Made by a program: the position numbers and the translations under genes | The notes under the pieces: model-generated | What the model was told of the DNA's origin: nothing | Database searches by the model: none | What the model saw: the letters and a program-made list of their open reading frames with translations, nothing else | From: Seohaeicola saemankumensis | GTDB taxonomy: Bacteria > Pseudomonadota > Alphaproteobacteria > Rhodobacterales > Rhodobacteraceae | Direction: 5' to 3' | Length of the DNA: 64,000 nucleotides | Assembly: GCF_042678485.1 (NCBI RefSeq) | Contig: NZ_JBHTKR010000004.1 | Location: 124,001-188,000, forward strand | Shown here: positions 33,821-43,200 of the stretch, piece after piece | Layout: the number at the start of each line of letters is the position of its first letter | Numbering within the stretch: the first letter of the stretch is position 1

Positions 33821-34540
33821 TTTAATAGGCTATCGGATAAAGAGTAAACAGCTTTTGGGCGCAAAACATGGAGTATCGCACCACAACCTGTAGGGTTGTA
33901 GCGGGACAGCAGCAGGAACGCGGCTTGCGGACGGTCCGGGCGCGAGCCCGGCGCACAGCTTCAGGGCAGTCTATCCGGGAGGTCCTGACCCCGTCCCGTC
34001 TCTGCGCCTTGGCGTTTGTCCATCAAATCATCGTTCAATTTCAGTAATTTGGCCTGTCTTTCCGGCCGTCGGTCGTGAACCACCTTTGTTTTTTTCCGCG
34101 CCCGCCCCAGCCCGGCACCACGTCTTTTTGACGTTGATGAAGGGCCCGTCGTCAGGGCAGGCCGCGATCACGTTCCTCGGATCGGATCGGCCTCTTTTTT
34201 TGCTCGTGAGGTACAGGTAACACCGCCTTGGCTTGAATTCAACGGCCTGGGCCCTGCAGCCCGCACGCTATGTTTGCGCTAGCATGGTGACGGCTGAACT
34301 CAGGCCAGGCTTCGCTATACATCATTTGGTGGTTCAGGGATCTGCATCCTGGCGCCGTTTCAGGGCACCGAGCGACACCAGTGCAAAACCACCCCTTGGG
34401 AAAGTCTTGTCGGCAGTACGGCATCAACTGCACTGCCAGTCGCAACATTTACAGCAATTTCCGCGCTGCCGGTTTTGAATGCAATGCAGACGGTTGTCCC
34501 AGGCAGATTCAATGGCATCGCCTCAGGGGGTTCTATCCAC

Positions 34541-34568
34541 TTGACCGTTTTAACTGTGACACAATACT
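34541..34568 (+). promoter_or_regulatory. Candidate sigma-70-type promoter for the GT2 gene
   Basis: TTGACC at 34541-34546 and AATACT at 34563-34568 are separated by 16 bases. They lie 130 bases before the ATG of the glycosyltransferase gene and in the right orientation. The spacing is slightly short, so this is a suggestion only. Confidence 0.3.
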
Positions 34569-34698
34569 GACAGGATGAGATGTTTGAAACCGGTCAGTTT
34601 TTTAATATGCCGCGCCATATTCAAGAGTTTGTCACGCCTCCTTGCCGGAACAGTCAACAGGTGAATCGAAGAATGCTATTCAAGGTTGATTTTTGCCA

Positions 34699-35715
34699 AT
34701 GACAGAGCCGCAGACACCGCCATCAACCGTCGCCGCCGTCGCCATCGGCCGCAATGAGGGGGAGCGGCTGCAACGCTGCCTGACCTCGCTTGTCGGTCAG
34801 GTCGGGCGCGTCGTCTATGTGGACAGCGGGTCCAGCGATGACAGCGTGGCCTTTGCCAGAGGCATTGGGGTTGACGTGGTCGAGCTGGACATGACCCGGC
34901 CCTTTACCGCCGCGCGCGCCCGCAATGCCGGGTTCGCGGCGCTGATGCAGGACAGCCCCCGGCCCGACCTTGTGCAGTTCGTCGATGGGGACTGCGCCGT
35001 GGTCGATGGCTGGATCGACACCGCCCGCGCGCATCTTGACGCGCATCCCGAACTGGGTCTGGTGACCGGATGGCGATCCGAGATCGGACCCGAGGCCAGC
35101 ATCTACAACGCCATGTGTGACATGGAATGGCACCGCCCGGCCGGGCCGATCATCGCCTGCGGGGGTGACATGCTGGTGCGACGGACCGCGTTCGAGGCTG
35201 TGGACGGCCTGAACCCGGCCCTGATCGCCGGCGAGGATGAAGAATTCTGCCTGCGGCTTGCTGCGGCTGGATGGGGTCTGGAACGTCTACCAGAACCCAT
35301 GACCCGCCACGACGCCGCCATGACCCGGTTTTCGCAATGGTGGCAGCGCGCGGTCCGTGCGGGCCATGCCTTCGCCCAGATCGGTCGGATACATCCACAG
35401 CATTTTCGGCCGGAACGGCGGCGCGTACTGTTCTACGGGGTGATCCTGCCGCTTGTGGCTTTGGCCGGTATCATCATGGCCTTGGCCGGAACGGTTCTGG
35501 CCGGGCTGTTGCTGACGGTGGCGGTGCTGACGGTCTATGAACTCAGCTGGTTGCGGACAACCCGAGGGCTGATGCGCGACGGTCTGCCCGCGCGCGAGGC
35601 CATGCGCCATGCCCTACTACTGACCATCTCGAAATTTCCCAACGTGATCGGCGCGCTGACCTATTACGCGCGCCTGCTGCAACGGCGCGACATGCATCTG
35701 ATCGAATACAAGTAA
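34699..35715 (+). CDS. GT2-family glycosyltransferase (membrane-anchored)
   Basis: 338 residues. The GT-A fold begins with VAVAIGRNEGERLQRCL, then VVYVDSGSSDDSV and the metal-binding VQFVDGDCAVVDG (D-x-D), with GEDEEFCLRLAAAGW as the acceptor/catalytic block. Three hydrophobic segments in the last third (about 240-330) anchor it to the inner membrane, as in ExoA/ExoU-type transferases of succinoglycan synthesis. ATG 34699 is preferred over TTG 34693, though no strong ribosome binding site is visible. A GT4 gene follows after 25 bases. Confidence 0.85.
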   Translation: MTEPQTPPSTVAAVAIGRNEGERLQRCLTSLVGQVGRVVYVDSGSSDDSVAFARGIGVDVVELDMTRPFTAARARNAGFAALMQDSPRPDLVQFVDGDCAVVDGWIDTARAHLDAHPELGLVTGWRSEIGPEASIYNAMCDMEWHRPAGPIIACGGDMLVRRTAFEAVDGLNPALIAGEDEEFCLRLAAAGWGLERLPEPMTRHDAAMTRFSQWWQRAVRAGHAFAQIGRIHPQHFRPERRRVLFYGVILPLVALAGIIMALAGTVLAGLLLTVAVLTVYELSWLRTTRGLMRDGLPAREAMRHALLLTISKFPNVIGALTYYARLLQRRDMHLIEYK

Positions 35716-35740
35716 ACCCCTGACCGAGGACATTGAAGCC

Positions 35741-36931
35741 TTGACCGGAACAGAACATGACCTGCGCCTTCTGATCTGCGCCCCTGCTCCTGTGAGTGAT
35801 GGATCGGGAGAGTTGAAGCTAGATACGAAATTCGTGGAAGGGATGCACACGCACGCAAGCGACTGGGGCGGTCCGGTGCGATGTGTTCTATGGCGGAGCA
35901 ATGCGGATATTCCCTTCGGCAAGGTTCATGATCCCGCAACCCTGCCCTTTGAACTGGTGATCCTTGACAAGGGCGCGCCCCTGTCTTCCCGGGCGCTGGA
36001 CGGTGTGGCGGCGGCGATGCTTTCTGCGGATATGCAGGGGATCTCCGACATGGCCGACACCGTGAAGGCTGCGAACGTGCCTTTCGTGGTCACCATTGAA
36101 TACACGCTGGCGACCAGGTTCAGGATCCTGTGGCTGGAGAAACGCCAAAACCCCCTGCGTTTGCTGCGATCAGGGATTTGGCTGATGAACCACGAGCGCG
36201 GGATCAGGAAAGCGATCAGCCGCGCCGATGGAGTGCAGTGCAACGGCTATCCTGCTTACGACAGCTATGCGCCGCTGACCGGGAATGCACTGCTTTATCT
36301 CGACAACAGGATGACACCGAAGTTGCTGGCCGATGATGCCGAGATGGAGACAAGAGCAAGCCGCCTGCGCGCGGGTGCTCCGCTGCGCCTGATCCATTCA
36401 GGGCGATTGGAGGCGCTGAAAGGGTCGCAGGATCTGCCTGGCCTGATGCAGGCCCTGCGTGATCTGCGCGTCGATGCCACACTGGACGTCTATGGCGCGG
36501 GACGTCTGGTCGAAACCCTGCAAAAGGCTTTCGCGCCGTTTGGAGAGCGGGTCCGACTGCACGCGCCTGTTGATTTCGAGACAGAGCTTGTTCCGATCAA
36601 TCGCAACCACGCCGACATATTTGTCAGTTGCCACCGACAGCAGGACCCGTCCTGCACCTATCTCGAGGCGATGGGATGCGGAATTGCAGTCGCCGGATAT
36701 GCCAACCAGATGTGGCAAAGGTTGCAGGCCACAAGCGGCGCCGGTCGCGTGGCGCCCTTGGCCGATGTCACCCAGCTTGCCAGATCCATCGCGGCTTGGG
36801 ACAAGGACCGTGAAGCCCTGATATCGGACTGTCAGAGGGGTCTGGATTTCGCGCGGCAACACGATTTTCCCAGTGAATTCATGAAAAGGATGGAGCAGGT
36901 CCGTGCACTCTCTGCGGCGCCCCTCCCATAA
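35741..36931 (+). CDS. GT4-like glycosyltransferase
   Basis: 396 residues of GT-B fold. The N-terminal domain is divergent (LLICAPAPVSDGSGELKLDT). The C-terminal domain is clearer, with RLIHSGRLEALKGSQDL near 210 and DPSCTYLEAMGCGIAVAGY near 303, the E-x7-type donor-binding site with the first Glu replaced by Asp. The start is TTG 35741, with GAGGACA about nine bases upstream; no in-frame ATG lies close. It probably works with the GT2 encoded just upstream on the same repeat unit. The donor is unknown. Confidence 0.75.
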   Translation: MTGTEHDLRLLICAPAPVSDGSGELKLDTKFVEGMHTHASDWGGPVRCVLWRSNADIPFGKVHDPATLPFELVILDKGAPLSSRALDGVAAAMLSADMQGISDMADTVKAANVPFVVTIEYTLATRFRILWLEKRQNPLRLLRSGIWLMNHERGIRKAISRADGVQCNGYPAYDSYAPLTGNALLYLDNRMTPKLLADDAEMETRASRLRAGAPLRLIHSGRLEALKGSQDLPGLMQALRDLRVDATLDVYGAGRLVETLQKAFAPFGERVRLHAPVDFETELVPINRNHADIFVSCHRQQDPSCTYLEAMGCGIAVAGYANQMWQRLQATSGAGRVAPLADVTQLARSIAAWDKDREALISDCQRGLDFARQHDFPSEFMKRMEQVRALSAAPLP

Positions 36932-37180
36932 GATGCGAACCGGCAGCGGTATCCCCCTTTCAATCTTGCCCGTCACGGTCCCGCGAAAGTGAACGCACTG
37001 TTGGTGACCCACAGGACAACAGCGATATGATCAGCTCTCGATTTGCGAGAAAAAAAGCGAAAATTCGACCAAGTTTGGCCGTTTTCTGATCCTAGTCTGG
37101 CGCGGGTCTCGTATCGCATCTGCACATGACCGGCTTTGCAAGGCTTGAAGGAAAAGACCAGACACGTGTTACATGGTAAA

Positions 37181-38056
37181 ATGAAACAGTACATCGCCAG
37201 ACGGCGCAACACTCCAAGGCTGGACAAGAATGCCCGCGACAGGATTCTGGCGCGGATCATTGACGTCGCGCCGCCGGATGCGCCCTTGCCGGCCGTGGTG
37301 GCGCAGCAGGCTGTGGCGGGGCGTGCCGTGCGCGGTGTCAATGTCCCGCGCATCGTCGATGCGTGGAACGACATGGCGCATATCTCGGTCAACGAGGCGC
37401 TCCTGGATCGCAATCTGGTCATCACCGCCAGCCGCAACGACCCCGCCCATTCCGCGTTCGAGGTGTTGCGGACCCGGCTGATGATGGCGCTGGCCGAGAA
37501 GGGTTGGACCCGCGTCGCCGTGACCTCGCCCACCGATGGTTGCGGCAAGACCTTTACGGCGGTCAATCTGGCCATTGCGCTGTCGCGCTATGACAGTTGC
37601 CGCACGGTTCTTCTGGATATGGACATGCGCCGCCCCGGCGATATGGCCCGGATGCTGGGTGCACAGGCACCGGGCAGCATGGCCGAATTTCTGCGCGGCG
37701 GGCGCGCGGTTGAATCGCATCTGCTGCGGATGGGTCAGAACCTGCTCAAGATCGGGCCGAACCTGGCCATCGGACTGAATGACCGGGTGGAATCCTACGC
37801 GTCAGAAATCCTCAAACACCCCGATACGACCCGCGTGCTGGAGCGTATGACCGCCGAATTGAAGCCCGATGTCGTGCTCTATGACATGCCGTCCGTACTG
37901 TCGCATGACGATCTGCTGGCCTTCCGCCAGCATTTCGATGCGGTGTTGCTGGTGTCGGGTGGCGGGATCACCACGGCAGATGACCTGTCCGAGGTGATGC
38001 GCCAGATGGGCGAGACGATACCGCTGCTGGGTGTCGTGCTGAACCGCGGCGAATAG
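37181..38056 (+). CDS. CpsD/CapB-type BY tyrosine-kinase domain protein
   Basis: About 291 residues, cytosolic. Walker A is TSPTDGCGKTFTAVNLAIAL (about 113-132), Walker A' is TVLLDMDMRRPGDMARMLG and Walker B is VVLYDMPSVL. No clear Tyr-rich tail is visible at the C-terminus, so it may be an activity-reduced or regulatory kinase. It lacks membrane segments and a Wzz domain; the adjacent convergent gene encodes a Wzz-domain protein, so the two form a split co-polymerase like the Gram-positive CpsC/CpsD pair. ATG 37181 is chosen; GTG 37166 and TTG 37136 are in frame upstream. Confidence 0.8.
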   Translation: MKQYIARRRNTPRLDKNARDRILARIIDVAPPDAPLPAVVAQQAVAGRAVRGVNVPRIVDAWNDMAHISVNEALLDRNLVITASRNDPAHSAFEVLRTRLMMALAEKGWTRVAVTSPTDGCGKTFTAVNLAIALSRYDSCRTVLLDMDMRRPGDMARMLGAQAPGSMAEFLRGGRAVESHLLRMGQNLLKIGPNLAIGLNDRVESYASEILKHPDTTRVLERMTAELKPDVVLYDMPSVLSHDDLLAFRQHFDAVLLVSGGGITTADDLSEVMRQMGETIPLLGVVLNRGE

Positions 38057-38085
38057 CGCGCCGCCGGCCCCGCGGATCGGACCCG

Positions 38086-39282
38086 TCACGTCAGGCGACG
38101 CGCACGCGGCACCCTGAGATCGGGGATCACGACAACCGGTCGCAGACCCAATGACCGTTCGATTTGCGCGCTGGTACGCAGACGCGGGCTGATCCATTCC
38201 AGGACCAAAGCCGCACCAAAGGCGAACAAAACCGCTAACACCCCCCCCATGATCGCCAGTTTGCGCCGTTCAGTAGAGACGGGATGCACCGGCGCCTCGG
38301 CCCGTTCCAATACCTCGAAGCGTTCGGCCTGTTCGCGGCTTTCCAGCTCTTGCGTCATGGCCGCCTGCGCCCGGCGCGCGGTAATCGCGCTGAATTCTTC
38401 CTGCAAGCGCGCGCGTTCGCGTTCCAGCAGGTTCAGTTGCCGCTCTACCTCGGGGGCCGCATCCTCAAGCCTGCGAAGCTCGGATATGCGCGAGGCGACA
38501 AGCTCGGCCTGCTCGCGGAAGATCGTTTCTTGCCTCGCGGCTTCATCAAAGCGCAGACGCTCGCGTTCCTGCTCGAAGGTGATCCTCTGCTGCTCCAGCG
38601 TCAGTTGCGCCTCTTGCAGCAGTTGTAACTGCTGGGACCGGGTCGCGGCATTCTCGGGCAGTGCGCCGACATTGGTCGATTTCAGCGTGGCGATTTCGGC
38701 CTCTACCGCCGCAATCAGGGCGGTGACCCGCTCCTCCTCGGTGGCGAAAAACGTCAGTGTGCTTTCTGCCCGATCCGTAGCCCGCGCGCGTCCGGCCAAC
38801 ATGACCAAGTCCAGAAAAGCATTCGCGACATCAGCAGCAATCTGGCCATCATCCATCTGAACCGTGATCAGCAAACCGGTGGACTGCTGATCCGGCCGCC
38901 ACCCCAGGGACATGTCGACGATACGCGTGATCGTTACGGATTGACGCAGCAACAGAACGCGCTGCGCGGCGGACAGCTGGGGAAAATCCGCATAAAGATC
39001 CAGGTCGTCGATCATCTTTGCCAGCGTGTCGCGTGATTTCAGACGCTGCTCGATCAGGCTGATGCGATAGTCGATCGAGGCGTCGCCCCGCGCCATGCTG
39101 CCATTGCCAAGGGCGATCTGCGGGGTCTCGATCTGCACCGAGGCCACGGCCTGATAGACCCTTTCGCGCGTATAGGCATAGGCAAGACTGACCGCAGCAC
39201 CCATCACGATCAGCAGGAAGATCAGCCCGGCGCGCCGCTTGAGCGCCTTGAACGCCTGTCCAACCGTGTCGATCTGCGCCAT
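38086..39282 (-). CDS. Wzz-domain chain-length determinant protein (no kinase domain)
   Basis: 398 residues. Membrane segments lie near 19-37 (GLIFLLIVMGAAVSLAYAY) and about 350-372 (LAIMGGVLAVLFAFGAALV). Between them is a periplasmic region dominated by long coiled coil (about 160-330, rich in Glu, Gln, Arg). It carries no kinase, so it depends on a separate partner, presumably the convergent CpsD-type protein 29 bases away. It would set chain length of the Wzy-dependent polymer. ATG 39282 is supported by AAGGA nine bases upstream; the open frame to 39447 is not needed. Confidence 0.82.
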   Translation of the reverse strand: MAQIDTVGQAFKALKRRAGLIFLLIVMGAAVSLAYAYTRERVYQAVASVQIETPQIALGNGSMARGDASIDYRISLIEQRLKSRDTLAKMIDDLDLYADFPQLSAAQRVLLLRQSVTITRIVDMSLGWRPDQQSTGLLITVQMDDGQIAADVANAFLDLVMLAGRARATDRAESTLTFFATEEERVTALIAAVEAEIATLKSTNVGALPENAATRSQQLQLLQEAQLTLEQQRITFEQERERLRFDEAARQETIFREQAELVASRISELRRLEDAAPEVERQLNLLERERARLQEEFSAITARRAQAAMTQELESREQAERFEVLERAEAPVHPVSTERRKLAIMGGVLAVLFAFGAALVLEWISPRLRTSAQIERSLGLRPVVVIPDLRVPRARRLT

Positions 39283-39448
39283 TGCAGGGGTTCCTTGAAC
39301 GCGGAGCCTGTGACGGCATCTGGCCCTTGGGGGCAGCGCCGTAATCAGGTTTGCAGGTAAAAGCCTGAAGACATGGGACAACTTTACCGGAACGCACTCA
39401 TACTGCCACAGAATTGCCACATTCCCCCTGTGATGGAAAGGAAACAAG

Positions 39449-39469
39449 ACCGAAACACAGCGTTTCGGT
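39449..39469 (-). terminator. Intrinsic terminator after the PKS/NRPS operon
   Basis: ACCGAAAC (39449-39456) pairs perfectly with GTTTCGGT (39462-39469) around a five-base loop. On the minus strand the hairpin is followed by CTTGTTTCC, and the structure sits 30-50 bases downstream of the phosphopantetheinyl transferase stop. It probably ends the long minus-strand operon before the separate Wzz gene. Confidence 0.55.
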
Positions 39470-39499
39470 TTCTTGACTGACGTGCTTGTCCGGTTTGCG

Positions 39500-40201
39500 T
39501 CAACCAGGCAGGCTTATGCCCGCAATCATGAGGGAAAAGGTCGCGGCGGCTGGCCCGACGGTTCGACAGATAATGCCCTGATCTGGAAACAATTTACCCA
39601 GTTCCGGCACCATTGTTCCAAGCCTTGTCGCGTGCACCCGGGCAAACCGGGCCTGTGGATCAGCCTCCAGCGTGACCTGAAGCGCCTGAAACCCGATCAC
39701 TGCCCCGGTCAAGGGAAACTGAGCCTTATAGGCTGCCTCCTTGATGCCGAAGATGCGTTTGGCGGCAAGGCCGCGCGCCGGGGCTGGTAGCCTGCCCAGC
39801 GCGGCGATCTCGTCAGGGGTCAGGACCAGGGGCCACAGATCAGCCTCCAGCGGCGCGGAATCCTCGATGTCCAGGCCCAGTGTCTGGCCCTTCTTCTGGG
39901 TCAGGACCGCACCACAGAACCCGGCGGCATGGCTGATCGACCCGGTCAGACCAGCGGGCCAGATCGGGCTGCGGTCCGGGGCGGAAGGAACGGCCTGCGG
40001 CATCTGGCCAAGGCGCTGCATGGCCAGCCGGGCCGCGGCGCGGCCTGCCGTGAATTCCGCGCGACGGCGCGGCACGGCCCTTGCAATGGCGGGTTCCTCG
40101 ACCGGCAGAAGCGGCGGGTGATCCCCCTCTACCAGCAGAACCGCGACCGCGACATCCGCGCCGAACAGGGCGGCGATGCTGTCTTCGATCTGCCGGGTCA
40201 T
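39500..40201 (-). CDS. 4'-phosphopantetheinyl transferase (Sfp/EntD type)
   Basis: 233 residues. LGLDIEDSAPLE carries the Mg-binding Asp, and FGIKEAAYKAQF is the second signature (usually W-x-x-KEA; here Phe replaces Trp). An N-terminal stretch AEFTAGRAAARLAMQRLG fits EntD-like enzymes. It would transfer phosphopantetheine from CoA to the carrier domains of the NRPS and PKS encoded immediately upstream. Its ATG overlaps the NRPS stop by four bases, which ties it functionally to that cluster. An intrinsic terminator follows its stop. Confidence 0.88.
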   Translation of the reverse strand: MTRQIEDSIAALFGADVAVAVLLVEGDHPPLLPVEEPAIARAVPRRRAEFTAGRAAARLAMQRLGQMPQAVPSAPDRSPIWPAGLTGSISHAAGFCGAVLTQKKGQTLGLDIEDSAPLEADLWPLVLTPDEIAALGRLPAPARGLAAKRIFGIKEAAYKAQFPLTGAVIGFQALQVTLEADPQARFARVHATRLGTMVPELGKLFPDQGIICRTVGPAAATFSLMIAGISLPG

Positions 40202-43200
40202 CCAGTCCGCGTCAGCCTTTCGGCCCTCAACTGGCGGCGGCGTAGCATCGCCTCGGTCCGGTAGGCCGCGCGATCCTCTGAGGGATGGGCGATCAGCGGC
40301 GCTGCGGGTTCCGGTTGTGCTGCGATCTGCGGTGCAGGCGCAACCGGGGCGGCAGGTGCCGCCACAGCGGGTGCGGGTGGTGCTGCGAGTGCGGGCTGCT
40401 GCACCGGGATCGGTACCTCTGCCGCCGTTCCGGCAGGCATGGGCTGGCCCACCAGTTTTACCGCCAGCGCCGACAGCACGGGGAAGCGGAAGATGTCGGT
40501 GATGCTCAGGCTGCGGATGCCCAGATCGGCGCGGATCTCGCGATGCGCCTGCACGGCCAGCAGGGAATGCCCGCCGAGGTCAAAGAAATTGTCCCGCGCG
40601 CCGATGTCCTGCACCCCCAGGATACGCGTCCAGATCGCGGCGATCGCCGTCTCGGCGGTGGCCTGGGTAAAGGTAGTGTCCGTGGTCGCAGGGGTGGGCT
40701 GAGTGTCCGCTTTTGGCGTCTCTGCCGCCACGGGGGCCGCAACCGTCGTGACCTGCCATTCAGGCTTTGTACGCCCCTGCGGTTCAGGCTTTGTACGCAC
40801 CTGCGGTGCGGGCAGTGCCTTGCGATCGACCTTGCGGTTCGGTGTCAGCGGAAACGCCTCCAGCGCGACAAAGGCCGTGGGGACCATGTAATCCGGCATG
40901 ATCGCGGCCAGATGCGCCTTCATCGCGGCCTCGTCCACCGAACCGCTGGCGGTGTAATAGCCCACCAGGCGCACCAGCCCTGGCACATCCTCGCGCGCCA
41001 TGACGACGGCCTGGCGCACCCCGGCGAAGGCGTCCATCGCCGCCTCGATCTCGCCCAGCTCGATCCGGTAGCCGCGCAGCTTGATCTGGTGATCGGACCG
41101 CCCCAGGAAATCCAGCTTTCCATCCGCGCGCCAGCGCACCAGATCGCCCGTGCGATACATGCGCGCGCCCCAAGGGGCGGCGCGGTCAGGCGTCACGAAA
41201 GGATCCGGCAGGAACCGTTCCGCCGTAAGATCGTCGCGCTGCCAATAGCCGCGCGTCACACCGTGACCGCCGATGTAAAGCTCTCCGGCGACCCCAACGG
41301 GCACGGGCTGCTTCTCGGCGTCCAGGACATAGACCTGGGTATTCGCAATCGGCGTGCCGATGTTGATCACCCCCTGCTCCGGTTGGGCGCTTTCCGTTGT
41401 GGACCAGATCGTGGTTTCGGTGGGCCCATACATGTTTTCCACCGATGCCCGCGTCAGACCCGCGAATTCGGCGACCAGCGCACCGGGCAGCGCCTCGCCG
41501 CCCAGCATGATGTGCCGCACCTTCGACAAGGCGCCGCGCGCCTCGTCATTCATGGCGATCATCCGTGCCATGCTGGGGGTGCATTGCAGATGGCTGACCC
41601 CGTGGCGCACGATCTGCGCCGCGATGGAATGGTCATCCGCATCCGGTTCCAGCCCGGTATTGGCGCGCTTGACCACCTCGGCCAGCGGCAGCAACCCGTC
41701 AAGCACCTGCTGCACCGGAATACCGTAATCAATCAGGCAGGCCACTTCCGTCACCCCGATCCGGCGCACCTGTTCGACGCGGGCCATCGCATCGTCAATC
41801 GTGCCGAACAGCCCTGAATCGTCGAAATAGCGCAGGAAGGCGAAATCGAGGATCGCTTCCAGCTCGTCGGCCTCAAGCGATCCCAGGTCAAGCTGGAACG
41901 GATTGGCCACGCCCTTGGGCCGCTTGAACGCCGGGAAAGCCCAGGCATATTGCTTGATCAGCCCGGCAGCCGAGCGCAGGTAATCCTTCATCGGCTCCCG
42001 CGCGATCTCGCGCACCGTGTCGCGATCCTGCCCCAGGTAGGTATGCAGCATCAGCGTGACCTTGAAGTCATCGGGATCATGGCCCGCCGCGCGCAGGGCG
42101 GCATGATAGATCTGGATCTTCTCGCCCACCTCATCGACCGACTGACCCAGAAGATGCGTCAGAACATTGGCCCCGATCGTGCCGGCCTCGCGCCATGTGT
42201 CGGGGTTGCCCGCCGTGGTCACCCAGACCGGCAGCGTCTTTGACACGGGGCGCGGTTGCGTCACCACGCCATGCATCCCCCCTGCCGCGGTGGGATATTC
42301 CACCGCCTCACCGGCCCAGAGCCGGCGCAGATCGGCGATGGCCTGCATCATCGCGGGCTTGTTGTGGGGCGGCGCGTTTTCCGGGCGCAGCACGAAATCA
42401 TCGGGCTGCCAGCCGCTGGCGATGGCCAGACCGGCGCGCCCGTTGGTCAGGTTGTCGATCACCGCCCATTCCTCGGCGATCCGCGCCGGATGGTGGAGGG
42501 GTGCGACGCAACTGCCCGCGCGCACACTGATGTTATGCGTGACCGCCGCCACCGCCGCGCCGGTGACAGAGGGGTTCGGATAGGGGCCGCCAAAGGCGTG
42601 GAAATGCCGCTCGGGCGTCCAGACCGCGCAGAAACCGTGGGTATCGGCGAATTTCGCACCTTCCAGCAGCAGCTTGTATTTATCGCGTCCGGCGCCGTCG
42701 TCATTGCCCCAGTAATACAGGCTGAACTCCATGCCGCGGCCGGTCACGTTGACAGGCCCGCTGGAGACCAGCGCGCGCGTCTCGTCGCTGCTCAGCACCA
42801 GCTTGAAGCCGCGCGCCAGCGTCCAGAACAGCTCCAGCACCGAAATGTCGAAGGACAGCGAGGTCACCGCCAGCCATGTATCACCAGGCTTGTGCGGGAT
42901 ACGCGCATCCATGCCGATGCAGAAATTCACCACGTTGCGATGTTCGACCATCACGCCCTTGGGTCGCCCGGTCGAACCGGAGGTGTAGATCATATAGGCC
43001 ATATCCGCGCCCGTGGCCTTGCACGCGGGCCGCGTGGCGGGGGCATCCGTCAGGCGCGGATCGGTGTCGATCACCAGCACCTGCGCGTCATGCGGCGGCA
43101 AAGCCTGGGCAAGACCCGCCTGCGTCACAATCACCGGACAGGCCGAATCCGCAATATAAAGCGCGATGCGATCGGGCGGAAAGGCCGGGTCCAGCGGCAC

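Larger units (their letters stand above)
33657..34698. other. Long divergent intergenic region upstream of wza
   Basis: This gap of about 1.0 kb separates the wza operon (minus) from a GT2 gene (plus). I see no convincing gene. Structured elements are the palindrome at 33806-33820 (listed separately), a small hairpin ACAACC-tgtag-GGTTGT at 33883-33899, and a candidate + strand promoter at 34541-34568. The length is unusual for this compact locus and suggests complex regulation or a lost gene. Confidence 0.4.

Noticed and set aside
37136..37180. Upstream TTG/GTG starts for the CpsD-type kinase
   Set aside because: The extra residues show no conserved feature and the upstream ribosome binding site is poorly spaced; ATG 37181 is simpler.
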